DNA of 64,000 nucleotides from Hymenobacter glacialis. GTDB lineage: Bacteria > Bacteroidota > Bacteroidia > Cytophagales > Hymenobacteraceae. Each line of letters begins with the position of its first letter. Within the stretch, counting starts at the first letter, position 1. Below the pieces are notes generated by a model. It did not search any database. It had not been told where the DNA came from and was given only the letters and a program-made list of their open reading frames with translations. This document shows, piece after piece, positions 37,521 through 46,430 of the stretch. The DNA lies in the NCBI RefSeq assembly GCF_001816165.1, contig NZ_MDZC01000010.1, positions 1-64,000 of the forward strand, in the 5' to 3' direction. Both the position numbers and the translations under genes were made by a program.

Positions 37521-40321
37521 TAAGTGGTGAGTTCGGATACGGGCTCCACGGGTAGCTCCACATAGAATCTGGCGCCGTGGTTGGGCTGGCTTTCCACCCA
37601 CAGGCGCCCGTGGTGGAGCTCCACAATCTTTTTGGTAATGGCTAGGCCCAGGCCGGTGCCTTCGGGCTTACGGGTGGTTTGGTGGCGGGCCTGGAAGAAC
37701 TTCTCAAAAATGTGCTCCTGCTCCACCGTGGGAATGCCTTTGCCGTTATCGGCCACCACGAGCGTCAGCACCAACGCCGCGCCCTCGGCCGGCACGCCGT
37801 AAACAGGGGCCGTGTAGCTCACCGCAAGGTTGATGCGGCCGGAGCCATCGGACCGACAGGCTTTGATGGCATTAGAAAGCAGGTTTACCAGCACCTGCAT
37901 CAGCCGGTCGCGGTCGGCGGGCAGGTCGGGCAATGCGGCGGGCACGGCCAGGTCCAGGGCAATGTGCTTGTCGCGCAGGAGCTGCTCTACGGCCTCCACG
38001 GCTTCGTGAAGCAAGTCGGCCACCGCCACCGGAGCGCGCTCCAGAATTGCCTGTCCGGATTCGAATTTCTCCAAATCAAGCACCAGCGAGATGAGGCGCG
38101 TCAGGCGCTCGGCTTCGCGGGTGATGGTGAGCTGGAAGCGCTGCCGCTCGGCTTCCTCCAGGTCGGGGTTGTCGGCCAGGATTTCGGCCAGCGCCCGAAT
38201 GCTGGTGAGCGGCGTGCGCAGCTCGTGCGTCACGGTGTACAGGAACTCGTCTTTGCGCTGGTCCAGGGCCTGCAGTTGGTCGTAGGCGGCCCGCAGTTCG
38301 TCGGTGAGGCGTTGCAGCTGGCGCGACTGCTTTTGGAGCTGCCGGTTGGCCTCCAGCAGCTGCTGGCTTTCCCTGAGAATGCCCACCACGTTGTCGTAGC
38401 TTATTTGCTCCACCCCCGCCACCGAGGCCAACAAGAGCCGGGCCGATGCCGGGCCCAGGCTGCCTGCCAGCAGCTTCTCGGCATAGGTCAGCAGGCGCGG
38501 GTCGGCGGAGGTAAGGTCAGGGCCGGGGGCTTGTTCCGTGGGCAGCAGCAGGGCATCGGGAAAGCGCGAGGCAAAAGTGCGCAGGGCCTGGTTGGTGCGC
38601 TTCTTCCCTAAAAATCCCAGCAGCAGTGCCCGCACATCCGGAAACGGGGTCTGCCCCTGCCAGCCGGCTACTTCCTCGGCCAGGCTGCGGCGTTGGAATA
38701 CATCCACGAATACATCGGCCTGGCGTAGCTCCAGGGCCGTGGGTGGCACGGCAAGTGAGACACCCACATACAACCCAAAATTAAAAAACCAGCTCCAGAA
38801 CAAGCCGTGCGACAGGTAATCGAGGCCATCGAGCCCAAAAAGTGCAAAAGGCCGCAGCCAAGACACCCCTGCCACGCCCTCGGTAAGAATGGACCCCGGC
38901 AGTTTGCCCGGCCCCACCATGGTGGGCAGCACCAGCGTGAAAAACCACACGCCAAACCCCACCAACAGGCCCACCGTGGCCCCGCGCCGGGTGCCACCTT
39001 TCCAGTACAGCCCCCCCAGCACGGCGGGCACAAACTGCGCCACGGCCGCAAAGGACACCAGGCCCGTGTTGACCAGCGGCAGCTCTTTGCCCACGCCCAC
39101 GTAGTAGGCGTAGGCCAGCAGCAGCACCGCTACCACGGCCAGGCGCCGGCTTTGCAGCGCCACCCGGCCCAGGTAAGCAAACCAGCGGGTTTGGAGCGCG
39201 GGCCGGGCCGCGGGCACCCGCACCAGCACCGGCATGAGCAGGTGGTTGCTCATCATCACGCTCAAGGCGATGGTTTCGACGATAATCATGCTGCTGGCCG
39301 CCGATATGCCACCCAGGTAGGTGAACAGTGCCAGCCCCGACTGCCCCACCGCCAGCGGCAGGGCCAGCACGAAGGTGTCGGCGTCGATGCCGCTGGCGCC
39401 CAGCTTCAGCATGCCCCCAAAAGCCACGGGCAGCACAAACAGATTAATGATAATCAGATACAGTGGAAAAAGCCACATGGCCTTGCGCAGGTGGTTTTCG
39501 TCCACGTTTTCCACCACCGCTACCTGAAACTGCCGGGGCAGCAGTAGCACCGCCGACATGCTGAGCATCAGCAGCGTGAACCATTCGGCGCTGCTCGTGC
39601 CCGACCCCTGCAGGGTAAACAGCCGCCGCAGCGCCGGCACCGCTGCCGCCTGGTCAAAAACGTCAGTAAATCCGTTAAATAGCCCGAATGTGACAAAAAT
39701 GCCCAAGGCCAGAAACGCCACCAGCTTGAGCAGGCTCTCCACGGCCACCGCCAGCACGATGCCCTCGTGGCGCTCGGTGGCTTCTACCGACCGCACCCCA
39801 AACAGAATGGTGAACACAGCCAGCGCGCCCGTGGTGTAGAGTGCCGTGCCTGCCGCCGGGCCATCGCCCCCGGCCGGGCTTCCAGTCATGGTCACAAAAG
39901 AGGCCGCAATGGCCTTGATTTGCAGCGCGATGTACGGCACAATGCCCAGCACGCACACCACTGTGACCAGGGCTCCGAGCGCGGCGCTTTTGCCGTAGCG
40001 GGCCGAGATAAAATCGGCGATGGAAGTGAGGCGCTGCTGCCGGCACACCCGGATTATTTTGCGGAGCACCAGCCACCAAAGCGGGGCCATGAGCGTGGGA
40101 CCCAGATAGATACTCACGAATTCCAGACCGTAGCTGGCCGCCCGGCCCACGCTGCCATAGTACGTCCAGGCGGTGCAGTACACGGCCATGCTCAGGGCGT
40201 ACACGTAGGGGTTGCTCACCAAGCTTTTGCGGGCGGCCGAGCGGCGCTCTGCCGCGTAAGCCACGCCGAACAGCAGGGCCAGGTAGCCGAACGAAAAAGC
40301 TATGACGAGCAGCTTGGACAT
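37517..40321 (-). CDS. SLC5-type sodium/solute symporter fused to a histidine kinase (CrbS/CbrA-like)
   Basis: 934 residues from the ATG giving MSKLLVIAFSFG. The N-terminal part (about 1-520) has some 12-13 membrane helices of the SSS family (AVYCTAWTYYGSVG, LTSIADFISARYGKS). A soluble linker (about 560-690, with a coiled coil RESQQLLEANRQLQKQSRQL) leads to HisKA with His699 in THELRTPLTSIRAL and an HATPase domain (LVNLLSNAIKA, DNGKGI, GTGLGLAI). Such proteins sense acetate or other small organic acids while resembling transporters. Its neighbours, a receiver and two acyl-CoA synthetases, strongly support short-chain-acid sensing. Confidence 0.93.
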   Translation of the reverse strand: MSKLLVIAFSFGYLALLFGVAYAAERRSAARKSLVSNPYVYALSMAVYCTAWTYYGSVGRAASYGLEFVSIYLGPTLMAPLWWLVLRKIIRVCRQQRLTSIADFISARYGKSAALGALVTVVCVLGIVPYIALQIKAIAASFVTMTGSPAGGDGPAAGTALYTTGALAVFTILFGVRSVEATERHEGIVLAVAVESLLKLVAFLALGIFVTFGLFNGFTDVFDQAAAVPALRRLFTLQGSGTSSAEWFTLLMLSMSAVLLLPRQFQVAVVENVDENHLRKAMWLFPLYLIIINLFVLPVAFGGMLKLGASGIDADTFVLALPLAVGQSGLALFTYLGGISAASSMIIVETIALSVMMSNHLLMPVLVRVPAARPALQTRWFAYLGRVALQSRRLAVVAVLLLAYAYYVGVGKELPLVNTGLVSFAAVAQFVPAVLGGLYWKGGTRRGATVGLLVGFGVWFFTLVLPTMVGPGKLPGSILTEGVAGVSWLRPFALFGLDGLDYLSHGLFWSWFFNFGLYVGVSLAVPPTALELRQADVFVDVFQRRSLAEEVAGWQGQTPFPDVRALLLGFLGKKRTNQALRTFASRFPDALLLPTEQAPGPDLTSADPRLLTYAEKLLAGSLGPASARLLLASVAGVEQISYDNVVGILRESQQLLEANRQLQKQSRQLQRLTDELRAAYDQLQALDQRKDEFLYTVTHELRTPLTSIRALAEILADNPDLEEAERQRFQLTITREAERLTRLISLVLDLEKFESGQAILERAPVAVADLLHEAVEAVEQLLRDKHIALDLAVPAALPDLPADRDRLMQVLVNLLSNAIKACRSDGSGRINLAVSYTAPVYGVPAEGAALVLTLVVADNGKGIPTVEQEHIFEKFFQARHQTTRKPEGTGLGLAITKKIVELHHGRLWVESQPNHGARFYVELPVEPVSELTTY

Positions 40322-40381
40322 GAGGGGAGGCAAAAGGCAGCGCTACTAGCTGGCCGAAACAAAACAGGCGCCGCAGCGAGG

Positions 40382-40633
40382 TCAGTCCCCGGACGATTTG
40401 CGAACCAGAAACCCGGTGATGGCCACCAGCAGCACCCAGGTGAGCAGGATGTAGAGGTACAAGCTGGGCACGCCGCCCACCCGGGTCTCGTGGTCGAACA
40501 CCCCAAGCACCGGGAAGCTGAGCAGCACCCCAAACAGAACCGATAAAAACAGCAGGCGCTGCCCCAGGCGGGGCTCGGTGCGAATGGCGCGCCGGCGGGT
40601 AGGCATGGGATTATCGGGCTTGAAGTCGGGCAT
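40382..40633 (-). CDS. Small two-helix membrane protein upstream of the symporter-kinase
   Basis: 83 residues: basic N-terminal tail, helix one (about 28-46), short loop with FDHETRVGG, helix two (about 58-76), basic end. An internal ATG would shorten it by nine residues. It is 60 bp before the symporter-kinase on the same strand; small membrane subunits of this kind often accompany SSS transporters, so it may be an accessory subunit (inference). Confidence 0.78.
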   Translation of the reverse strand: MPDFKPDNPMPTRRRAIRTEPRLGQRLLFLSVLFGVLLSFPVLGVFDHETRVGGVPSLYLYILLTWVLLVAITGFLVRKSSGD

Positions 40634-40678
40634 GAAGCGGGCGCGCTGCCAGGGAGTGGCAGCCCTTCAATTTAACGC

Positions 40679-40712
40679 AAAAGCCGCTGGCCCAAGGGAC
40701 CAGCGGCTTTTT
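40679..40712 (-). terminator. Terminator after the MHS transporter gene
   Basis: Stem AAAAGCCGCTGG/CCAGCGGCTTTT, loop of nine. It separates the porin-transporter unit from the kinase unit. Confidence 0.75.
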
Positions 40713-40741
40713 ACCAGACTCAAAGTAGGCTGGAGAATTGG

Positions 40742-42250
40742 CTAGGCCCCCGCCGATGGGTGTTCGTCCATCAGCTTCACGTTGCGGATATCCTTCATGT
40801 TGATTGAGCCATAAAGGAAGCAAATGGCGGCAATGACCACCGGGTACACCAGGCCAAAGTAGATGCTGTGCTCCTGGAGAAACCCGCTGGGCTGGGAAGC
40901 CGCGTACGCTACCATGGCCGTTGAAATAAGCGGCACCAGGCCCCCAAAAATGCCGTTGCCAATGTGGTACGGTACCGAAAGCGAGGTGTAACGCACTTTG
41001 GTGGGGAACAGCTCGACGAGGTAGGCCGCAATGGGGCCGTACACCATGGTCACGAACAACACCAGGCAAAAAACCAGCGCTATCATGGGCAGCATCTGGT
41101 AATCGTTGGCCACCATCACGGCGGGTACGGCGGCCACGGCCACTCCGGCCGCATCCACGGTGGCGGGAATGGCGGCGGTTTTTTCCACGGCCTGGCCCGC
41201 AAACTGCGTCAGCCCGTAAAAAATGGGGAACGTGAACAGTACCCCGCACAGCATGCCGGTCATGATGATGCGCTTACGGCCGATGCGGTCCGACAGGCTG
41301 CCGAAGTAGATGAAGAACGGAGTGGCGGCCAGCAGGGCCACGCACAAGATAATACTGGCCGGAATCTGCTCCAGTTTGAGCACCGTCTGCATGAAGAAGT
41401 AGGCGTAAAACTGCCCGGTGTACCAAATCACACCCTGGCCCATGGTGGCACCAAACAGGGCCAACAGTACGAGGCGGCGATTCACAGGCTCCACGAAAGA
41501 GTCGCGCAGGGGCGACGTGCTCACGGTGCCTTCCTTCTTGGCCTTCTCGAACAAGGGCGACTCGTTCAGGCGCCGGCGGATAACGTAGGAAGCGACCAAC
41601 AGCACCGAAGAAAGCAGGAACGGAATGCGCCAGCCCCACTCCTTAAACTCGGCATCGCCCACTGTGAGGCGAGTGCCCACGATAACGGCAATGCTGATGA
41701 AGAGGCCCACCGTTGCCGTGGTTTGAATGAAGCTCGTGTAGTAGCCGCGGCGGCTGTCGGGGGCGTGCTCTGCCACGTAGGTGGTGGCGCCGCCGTACTC
41801 ACCGCCCAGTGCCAAGCCCTGCACCACGCGCAATAAAAAGATGAGAATGGGCGCAGCTACGCCAATGGTGGCATAGTTTGGAACCAGGCCAATGGCGAAC
41901 GTGGAGCCGCCCATCAGAATCAGCGTGAGCAGAAAGGTATACTTCCGCCCCACCATGTCGCCGATGCGACCAAACACCACCGCACCAAAGGGCCGCACCA
42001 CAAAGCCCACTGCGAATGCCGCCAGCGTGCTCAGCAAGGCCGCAAGTGGGTTGGTTTTGGGGAAAAACTGGGTGGCGATGATGGTTGCCAACGAGCCGAA
42101 AATGTAAAAATCGTACCACTCAATGACCGTACCTACCGAAGAGGCCGTTATCACCTGCCATATTTTGTTGGTTGGCGTCTTGTTGTTGTCGTGGACATCC
42201 GCGGTATTATCCGCAGGGTGCCCAAACGTGGAGGAAGTAGTTTTTTCCAT
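40742..42250 (-). CDS. MFS transporter, metabolite:H+ symporter (MHS) family
   Basis: 502 residues with 12 predicted helices. Family marks: GTVIEWYDFYIFGSLA at the start of helix 1, GRIGDMVGRKYTFLLTL after helix 2, the GLALGGEYGGATTYVAEHAP block, and a longer periplasmic insert between helices 9 and 10 (about 370-395, Ala/Val-rich). MHS carriers import organic acids, shikimate, proline or betaine with protons. Context suggests a carboxylate. It follows the porin gene by 51 bp, giving outer- and inner-membrane steps in one unit. Confidence 0.9.
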   Translation of the reverse strand: MEKTTSSTFGHPADNTADVHDNNKTPTNKIWQVITASSVGTVIEWYDFYIFGSLATIIATQFFPKTNPLAALLSTLAAFAVGFVVRPFGAVVFGRIGDMVGRKYTFLLTLILMGGSTFAIGLVPNYATIGVAAPILIFLLRVVQGLALGGEYGGATTYVAEHAPDSRRGYYTSFIQTTATVGLFISIAVIVGTRLTVGDAEFKEWGWRIPFLLSSVLLVASYVIRRRLNESPLFEKAKKEGTVSTSPLRDSFVEPVNRRLVLLALFGATMGQGVIWYTGQFYAYFFMQTVLKLEQIPASIILCVALLAATPFFIYFGSLSDRIGRKRIIMTGMLCGVLFTFPIFYGLTQFAGQAVEKTAAIPATVDAAGVAVAAVPAVMVANDYQMLPMIALVFCLVLFVTMVYGPIAAYLVELFPTKVRYTSLSVPYHIGNGIFGGLVPLISTAMVAYAASQPSGFLQEHSIYFGLVYPVVIAAICFLYGSINMKDIRNVKLMDEHPSAGA

Positions 42251-42301
42251 TTTTCAAGCGGGATTTAAGGGTGCGGTGGATGGTTCAGCTATGGTCAGGC
42301 C

Positions 42302-43846
42302 CTACAAGAATACCTGCGTCTGCATGGTGATTTCGGGGCGGTACTTCACGCTGTTCACGTTGGTGAAGTCGGGCCGGGCGCGGTAGTTGATGGTGAACTT
42401 GGCGTTGTGGCTGTCGATGTAAAAGTTGGCGCCTCCGTCAAAAATGTTCACGTTCTTCTGGTCGCCGGAAGTGGTCTTCAGGCCCTCGTAGCCCGCCAGC
42501 TGGTAGGCCGCGTAGGGCTGCACCCGCAGCTTGGGGCCCAGCAGGTTTTTGGGCATCAGGAAGCCCGCCTGGGCGTAGCCCACCTGGCCGGTGCCCGATT
42601 GGGGAACGGCGTTGCCGCGGCGCGATGCATCACCCGATACAACGCCGTAGCCGGGGTTGGCCAGGCCGATGAAGCGCACGTGGTTTGGGCCCATGTCGAA
42701 GTTGTAGTACACCCCATAGAAGGTAAAAGCCGTGCCCGTTTCCTTGTTCACGGGCGTGTCGTAGAAGGCATCCAGCGACCACAGGCCGATGTCGTGCTTC
42801 TGCACGCCGTTGGCCGAGTTGTTGAATGCGGTAATGCCCGTGCCAGCGGCCGAAATACCGGCTGCGTCGAGCACGCTGTTGGTTGGCCGCGACACCATGC
42901 CGTCCTGGTTGTAGAAGAAGCCACCACCGAAGTTTAACACGCGCTTGGTGCCCAGGTAAGTGCCCACGTTGAAGGGCAGCAGGTTGGACTCCTGGTCAAA
43001 CAGCTCATAGCTGAAGTAACCCTGGTAAATATGATTGGTACCCTGTGGGTTATACTGTGCCCTATTGGTGCCCTGGTTGGTGGCCGTACTTCCCGTGCCG
43101 GTGGTAGTTCCCAGGCCCAGGGGCGTGCTAAAGGCCCCCGTCTGATTGGTTAGCATGGACTCGTTCACGCTCAGCGCATAGTCGAGCTTGCCCACCCGGC
43201 CCTTGGCGTAGGCGCCAATGCCCCGGGCAAACTGGTCGATGGCCTCGATGGTAGGCCAGTTCGTGACCGGCGCGTCCATGGCCAGGTAGTTGAGGGTGCT
43301 CGACCGCGTCATGCGCGAAAGGCCGTTCTGGTAGTGCATGCCAGTGCCCAGGCTCAGGTATTTATTTACCTTAAATTCCACTACCGCTTCGTGCACAAAC
43401 AATTGTGGCTTTTTGCCATCGGTAGCCAAAACGCCCCCGTTAACGGCCGTTTGGTTGTTGATGCCAAAGTGGGTGTACACCAGAAAACGCGGGTTGAGCT
43501 GGGCCAGAATGATGGCGCGCGAGCGACGCAGCGCGAAGTCGAACTGGCTGTCCTGTGGCTTGCCGGCCGCCCGTGTGGTACCGGTGTTGTTTTCCGTAAA
43601 GCGAGCGTACACCTGGTGCCAGGTGATAAAGCGGAGGTACTTGGAGCCGTCGGACGAGATGTTCACCTTCATGCCCGGCCCGTAGGGCACCGATTCGGTG
43701 GCAACAACCGGCGCTGGTGGTGCGACCGGTGCAGCAGGTGGCGGTACGGGCTGGCTGCTAGAAGGTGGCGGCTGCACTTGCGCCGTAGCGGCGGTGGCGG
43801 CCAGCAACAGGCCGCTCAGAGACAATGCGTAGCGAGAATTTCGCAT
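42302..43846 (-). CDS. Outer-membrane porin (OprO/P-like beta barrel)
   Basis: 514 residues: signal peptide (1-22), Pro-rich linker (about 25-48), then alternating beta strands ending in aromatic VFL, the usual barrel end. Segments such as YLRFITWHQVYARFTE, DFALRRSRAIILAQLNPRFLVYTHFG and the C-terminal PRPDFTNVNSVKYRPEITMQ fit Bacteroidota porin families. It probably admits small anionic solutes. A perfect 18-bp palindrome lies 44-61 bp upstream, next to a -7-like element. Confidence 0.82.
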   Translation of the reverse strand: MRNSRYALSLSGLLLAATAATAQVQPPPSSSQPVPPPAAPVAPPAPVVATESVPYGPGMKVNISSDGSKYLRFITWHQVYARFTENNTGTTRAAGKPQDSQFDFALRRSRAIILAQLNPRFLVYTHFGINNQTAVNGGVLATDGKKPQLFVHEAVVEFKVNKYLSLGTGMHYQNGLSRMTRSSTLNYLAMDAPVTNWPTIEAIDQFARGIGAYAKGRVGKLDYALSVNESMLTNQTGAFSTPLGLGTTTGTGSTATNQGTNRAQYNPQGTNHIYQGYFSYELFDQESNLLPFNVGTYLGTKRVLNFGGGFFYNQDGMVSRPTNSVLDAAGISAAGTGITAFNNSANGVQKHDIGLWSLDAFYDTPVNKETGTAFTFYGVYYNFDMGPNHVRFIGLANPGYGVVSGDASRRGNAVPQSGTGQVGYAQAGFLMPKNLLGPKLRVQPYAAYQLAGYEGLKTTSGDQKNVNIFDGGANFYIDSHNAKFTINYRARPDFTNVNSVKYRPEITMQTQVFL

Positions 43847-43881
43847 AAGCGGAAAGAGGTTAATTAGGGTGGGAACTGACC

Positions 43882-43907
43882 AAATCTGGATGGCGCACGC
43901 GCCATCA
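43882..43907 (-). promoter_or_regulatory. Palindromic operator next to the porin promoter
   Basis: GATGGCGC-AC-GCGCCATC (43890-43907) is a perfect dyad. On the minus strand it is followed directly by CAGATTTG (43882-43889), one mismatch from TAnnTTTG. This is the expected place for a regulator; the zinc-ribbon HTH protein encoded just upstream is a candidate (inference). Confidence 0.6.
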
Positions 43908-43996
43908 CCGAATTAGCAAGGCCTAAATAGCACCCGCCTCATCCCGTAATCTACCCGCAGTGGTCGTTTTGCTAAACGCCTATAGCTTGCTACCGC

Positions 43997-44419
43997 CTAC
44001 CTGGCCCGGAACCGCTCCCAACGAATCACCATAAACTTATCCCCCAGCTCCGTCACCACCATACCAGCGCCTTTCAGGTTGCTGGGCACCTGAAAAAATG
44101 CGCCCAGTTCGGCCTGGCTCATGATTTTGTAAGTGGGGTGATAATCGGTTTGGCGCGGCGCGCGCACCCCGTACTTCTTCACCCAGTTCATCACGCTCAC
44201 GTGGCTCACGCCCAGCAGCCGTTCAATTTCCCGGTAGCTCACCCCTTCAATGTACAGCTGCAACGCCTTAATCACGTAGTAGGTATCTACTTCCCGGCCA
44301 ATTTTGGCCACCGTGTAGTGGTAGCCACACGCCCGGCACTTAAACCGCTGCCGGTTGTTCACCACCCCGCTTTTGGTGGCTTCCGATGATTCGCATTTGG
44401 GGCAGGCCGGAGCAGTCAT
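43997..44419 (-). CDS. Zinc-ribbon/HTH protein derived from IS1 InsA
   Basis: 140 residues. Zinc ribbon with C6/C9 (CPKC) and C28/C31 (CRAC), then an HTH (YREIERLLGVSHVSVMNWVKKYG) exactly as in the InsA part of IS1-type transposases. No DDE transposase follows in any frame and no terminal repeats are visible. Instead about 55 residues of a different C-terminal segment end at FMVIRWERFRAR. Most likely a domesticated DNA-binding protein. It is read toward the porin gene, 150 bp away. Probable -7 element TATGTTTG at 44466-44473. Confidence 0.8.
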   Translation of the reverse strand: MTAPACPKCESSEATKSGVVNNRQRFKCRACGYHYTVAKIGREVDTYYVIKALQLYIEGVSYREIERLLGVSHVSVMNWVKKYGVRAPRQTDYHPTYKIMSQAELGAFFQVPSNLKGAGMVVTELGDKFMVIRWERFRAR

Positions 44420-44809
44420 TAGGCGGTTATTTGCACAGGAGAAGGGTAAAGCTACAGCAATTAAGCAAACATATACCTATTTAGCAAATAACCGGTATTC
44501 GATAAGATTGAGATATCTCCGCTTTGATAGCCAAACCAGTCACAGCAATTTGCCGAAATTAGTCCTTCGCCTTCATAAATGCGGCACAACTCGTGTGTGA
44601 TAGTTGACAGAGGGGGATGAACCAGCGTCGGCAAAAATAGCATTCCCTGTTAACCTATTGTTTGACAAAGGGTTTCAGACCCTGAAATAATACACTGGTG
44701 CCGGCCAATGCTGCCTCGCATTCCCTTTGCTATCTGCATTCCCTACGCTTAAGCGGCCAGTGCCCTCTAGCTTTACCCAGTCAAGCCCTTACCACTTCCC
44801 TAGCCCATT
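44420..44809. other. Divergent promoter region
   Basis: 390 bp between divergent genes. On minus, TATGTTTG (44466-44473) fits the -7 consensus 47 bp before the HTH gene. On plus, no clear promoter; a half match to the island's FNR-like motif, TTGACAAAGGG, lies at 44662-44672. No gene seen. Confidence 0.4.
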
Positions 44810-45742
44810 ATGCCAACTTCTGAGCACACGTTCCACTCCATTACCCCCGCCGACCTGAAGCCCAGCGAGTGGCACCCCTTTATGGTGGGCGCGGTGGCCC
44901 CGCGGCCGGTAGCTTTTGCGAGCACCGTTGATGCCGAAGGACGTGTGAACCTCAGCCCGTATAGCTTCTTCAACGCTTTCAGCTCCAACCCGCCTATTCT
45001 GGTGTTTTCGCCGGCCAACCGTGTGCGCGACAACACCCAGAAGCACACCCTGCAAAACGTGCGCGATGTGGCCGAAGTAGTCATCAACATCTGCGATTTT
45101 GCCATGGTGGAGCAGATGTCGCTGGCCAGCACCGAGTACGAAAAGGGCGTCAACGAATTCACCAAAGCGGGCCTCACCGAGCTGACCTCGGAGCTGGTGC
45201 GGCCGCCGCGCGTGGCCGAGGCCCCGGCCTCATTCGAGTGCATAGTGGAGCAGGTGATTGAGCTGGGCCAGAACAACGGCGCCGGCAACCTCATCGTTTG
45301 CCGGGTGGTGCGGGCCCATTTCCGGCACGACATTTTGCTGCCCGACGCCACCGGCATCGACCCGTTCCGGCTCGACGCCGTGGCCCGCCTCGGCGGCGAC
45401 TGGTACTGCCGGGCCAGCGGCGCCAGCCTCTTCGAAGTGCCCAAGCCCAACCGCCACATCGGCATTGGCATCGACCAGCTGCCCGAGCACCTGCGCAACA
45501 GCGACGTGCTCACCGGCAACGAGCTGGGCCGCTTAGCCAACATTGAGCGCGGCGCCCTGCCCACCCTCACGCAAGTGCAGGAATTCAATACCGAGCCGAT
45601 GGTGGGCTACCTGCTAAACAAGTACCGCGATGATGCCCCGGAGCTGAAGAAGCAGCTGCTGCAGCTGGGCCGCCAGTTTCTGGCCGAAGGACGCCTGGTG
45701 GACGCCTGGAAAGTGCTGCTTAACAATGGAGAACAGCGGTGA
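44810..45742 (+). CDS. Flavin reductase-like domain protein
   Basis: 310 residues. The flavin reductase-like FMN-binding fold occupies about residues 15-215 (VGAVAPRPVAFASTVDAEGRVNLSPYSFFNAFSSNPP as the family signature, then KHTLQNVRDVAEVVINICDF). The C-terminal part (about 220-310) is helical and often found in this subfamily. It may reduce FMN with NAD(P)H or act as a flavin-binding oxidoreductase; the partner is unknown. It opens the accessory island on the plus strand. Confidence 0.85.
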   Translation: MPTSEHTFHSITPADLKPSEWHPFMVGAVAPRPVAFASTVDAEGRVNLSPYSFFNAFSSNPPILVFSPANRVRDNTQKHTLQNVRDVAEVVINICDFAMVEQMSLASTEYEKGVNEFTKAGLTELTSELVRPPRVAEAPASFECIVEQVIELGQNNGAGNLIVCRVVRAHFRHDILLPDATGIDPFRLDAVARLGGDWYCRASGASLFEVPKPNRHIGIGIDQLPEHLRNSDVLTGNELGRLANIERGALPTLTQVQEFNTEPMVGYLLNKYRDDAPELKKQLLQLGRQFLAEGRLVDAWKVLLNNGEQR

Positions 45743-45855
45743 TACCGAGAGGCTGTCTGGGTTGACCGGGTTTAAGCTGGAAGGGTTTTACTAAGCGCAG
45801 GCGAAACGCCTTTACCACGTCAAGTACTCGTGCGGAAGTAGGCGCACGGAATTTA

Positions 45856-45971
45856 GAACGTCCTGCTCATCCGGCATCCGCTTGTTGAAGCCTCTCTACC
45901 GCGTAAATAATCAGATTTACTGCTCCGATGGTGTGGCTTCGGCAAGCGGATGCCGGATGAGCAGGACGTTC
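45856..45971. repeat. Palindromic intergenic repeat, copy 2
   Basis: Perfect 29-bp inverted ends (45856-45884 and 45943-45971) opening with GAACGTCCTGCTCAT, with an internal CCTCTCTACCGC block. It shares its ends and centre with the copies at 16.7 and 54.5 kb. It would fold into a very stable hairpin. Confidence 0.85.
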
Positions 45972-46142
45972 TGAAACAATTCAAACAGCTTCCAAGGAAG
46001 GTAAAACAGCCACACTTGGGAAAAATCAAGGCTTCGGATAATTTGTGTCATGCCATTGGGGGCGACGCCTGACGAACCTTGGGCTGAGCCGGAGTCCGGC
46101 TGGCTACAGCGAAGGGCGCCGGCTATCCCGGGCCACTTTGCC

Positions 46143-46420
46143 TGGATGAAATTCTTCACGCTGCCATTTTGCACCCTGGCCGCGCTGGCCCCGGAGCTAG
46201 CCACCGTGTTTGGGACATTGGTGATGCTGGGGCTGGCCGTGCCGTATTTGCGCACGCCCGGCGCTCCCCGGCCGGACCTGCGGCCGTGGCTGCCCTCGCG
46301 GTGCTGGCCCTGCTGCTGCTGCTGCCCAAGCTGCTGCCGCCCCTGCGCAGCTGGCCGGGCTGGGAGCTGGCGTTTGCCGATATGTTTGGGTTGGGCATTG
46401 GGGGAAGCATCCGGCCTTGA
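46143..46420 (+). pseudogene. Frameshifted remnant of a small membrane protein
   Basis: One frame gives MKFFTLPFCTLAALAPELA and a hydrophobic run VFGTLVMLGLAVPYL, then turns into Cys-rich nonsense. A second frame takes over with VAALAVLALLLLLPKLLPPL and continues sensibly to a stop (WPGWELAFADMFGLGIGGS). Joining the two would restore a protein of about 90 residues with two helices. Family not recognised. The reading is an inference. Confidence 0.4.
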
Positions 46421-46430
46421 CAAATGTCAT
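46417..46430 (+). promoter_or_regulatory. FNR-like site 1
   Basis: TTGACAAATGTCAT, a dyad of TGACA/TGTCA. It lies upstream of the stress-protein array (256 bp before its first ATG). Confidence 0.6.

Noticed and set aside
43997..44419. Active IS1-family element
   Set aside because: Only the InsA-type N-terminal part is present, with no InsB frame and no visible terminal inverted repeats.
44662..44672. A further FNR-like site before the flavin reductase gene
   Set aside because: Only the left half TTGACAAA is present; the right half is not GTCA-like.
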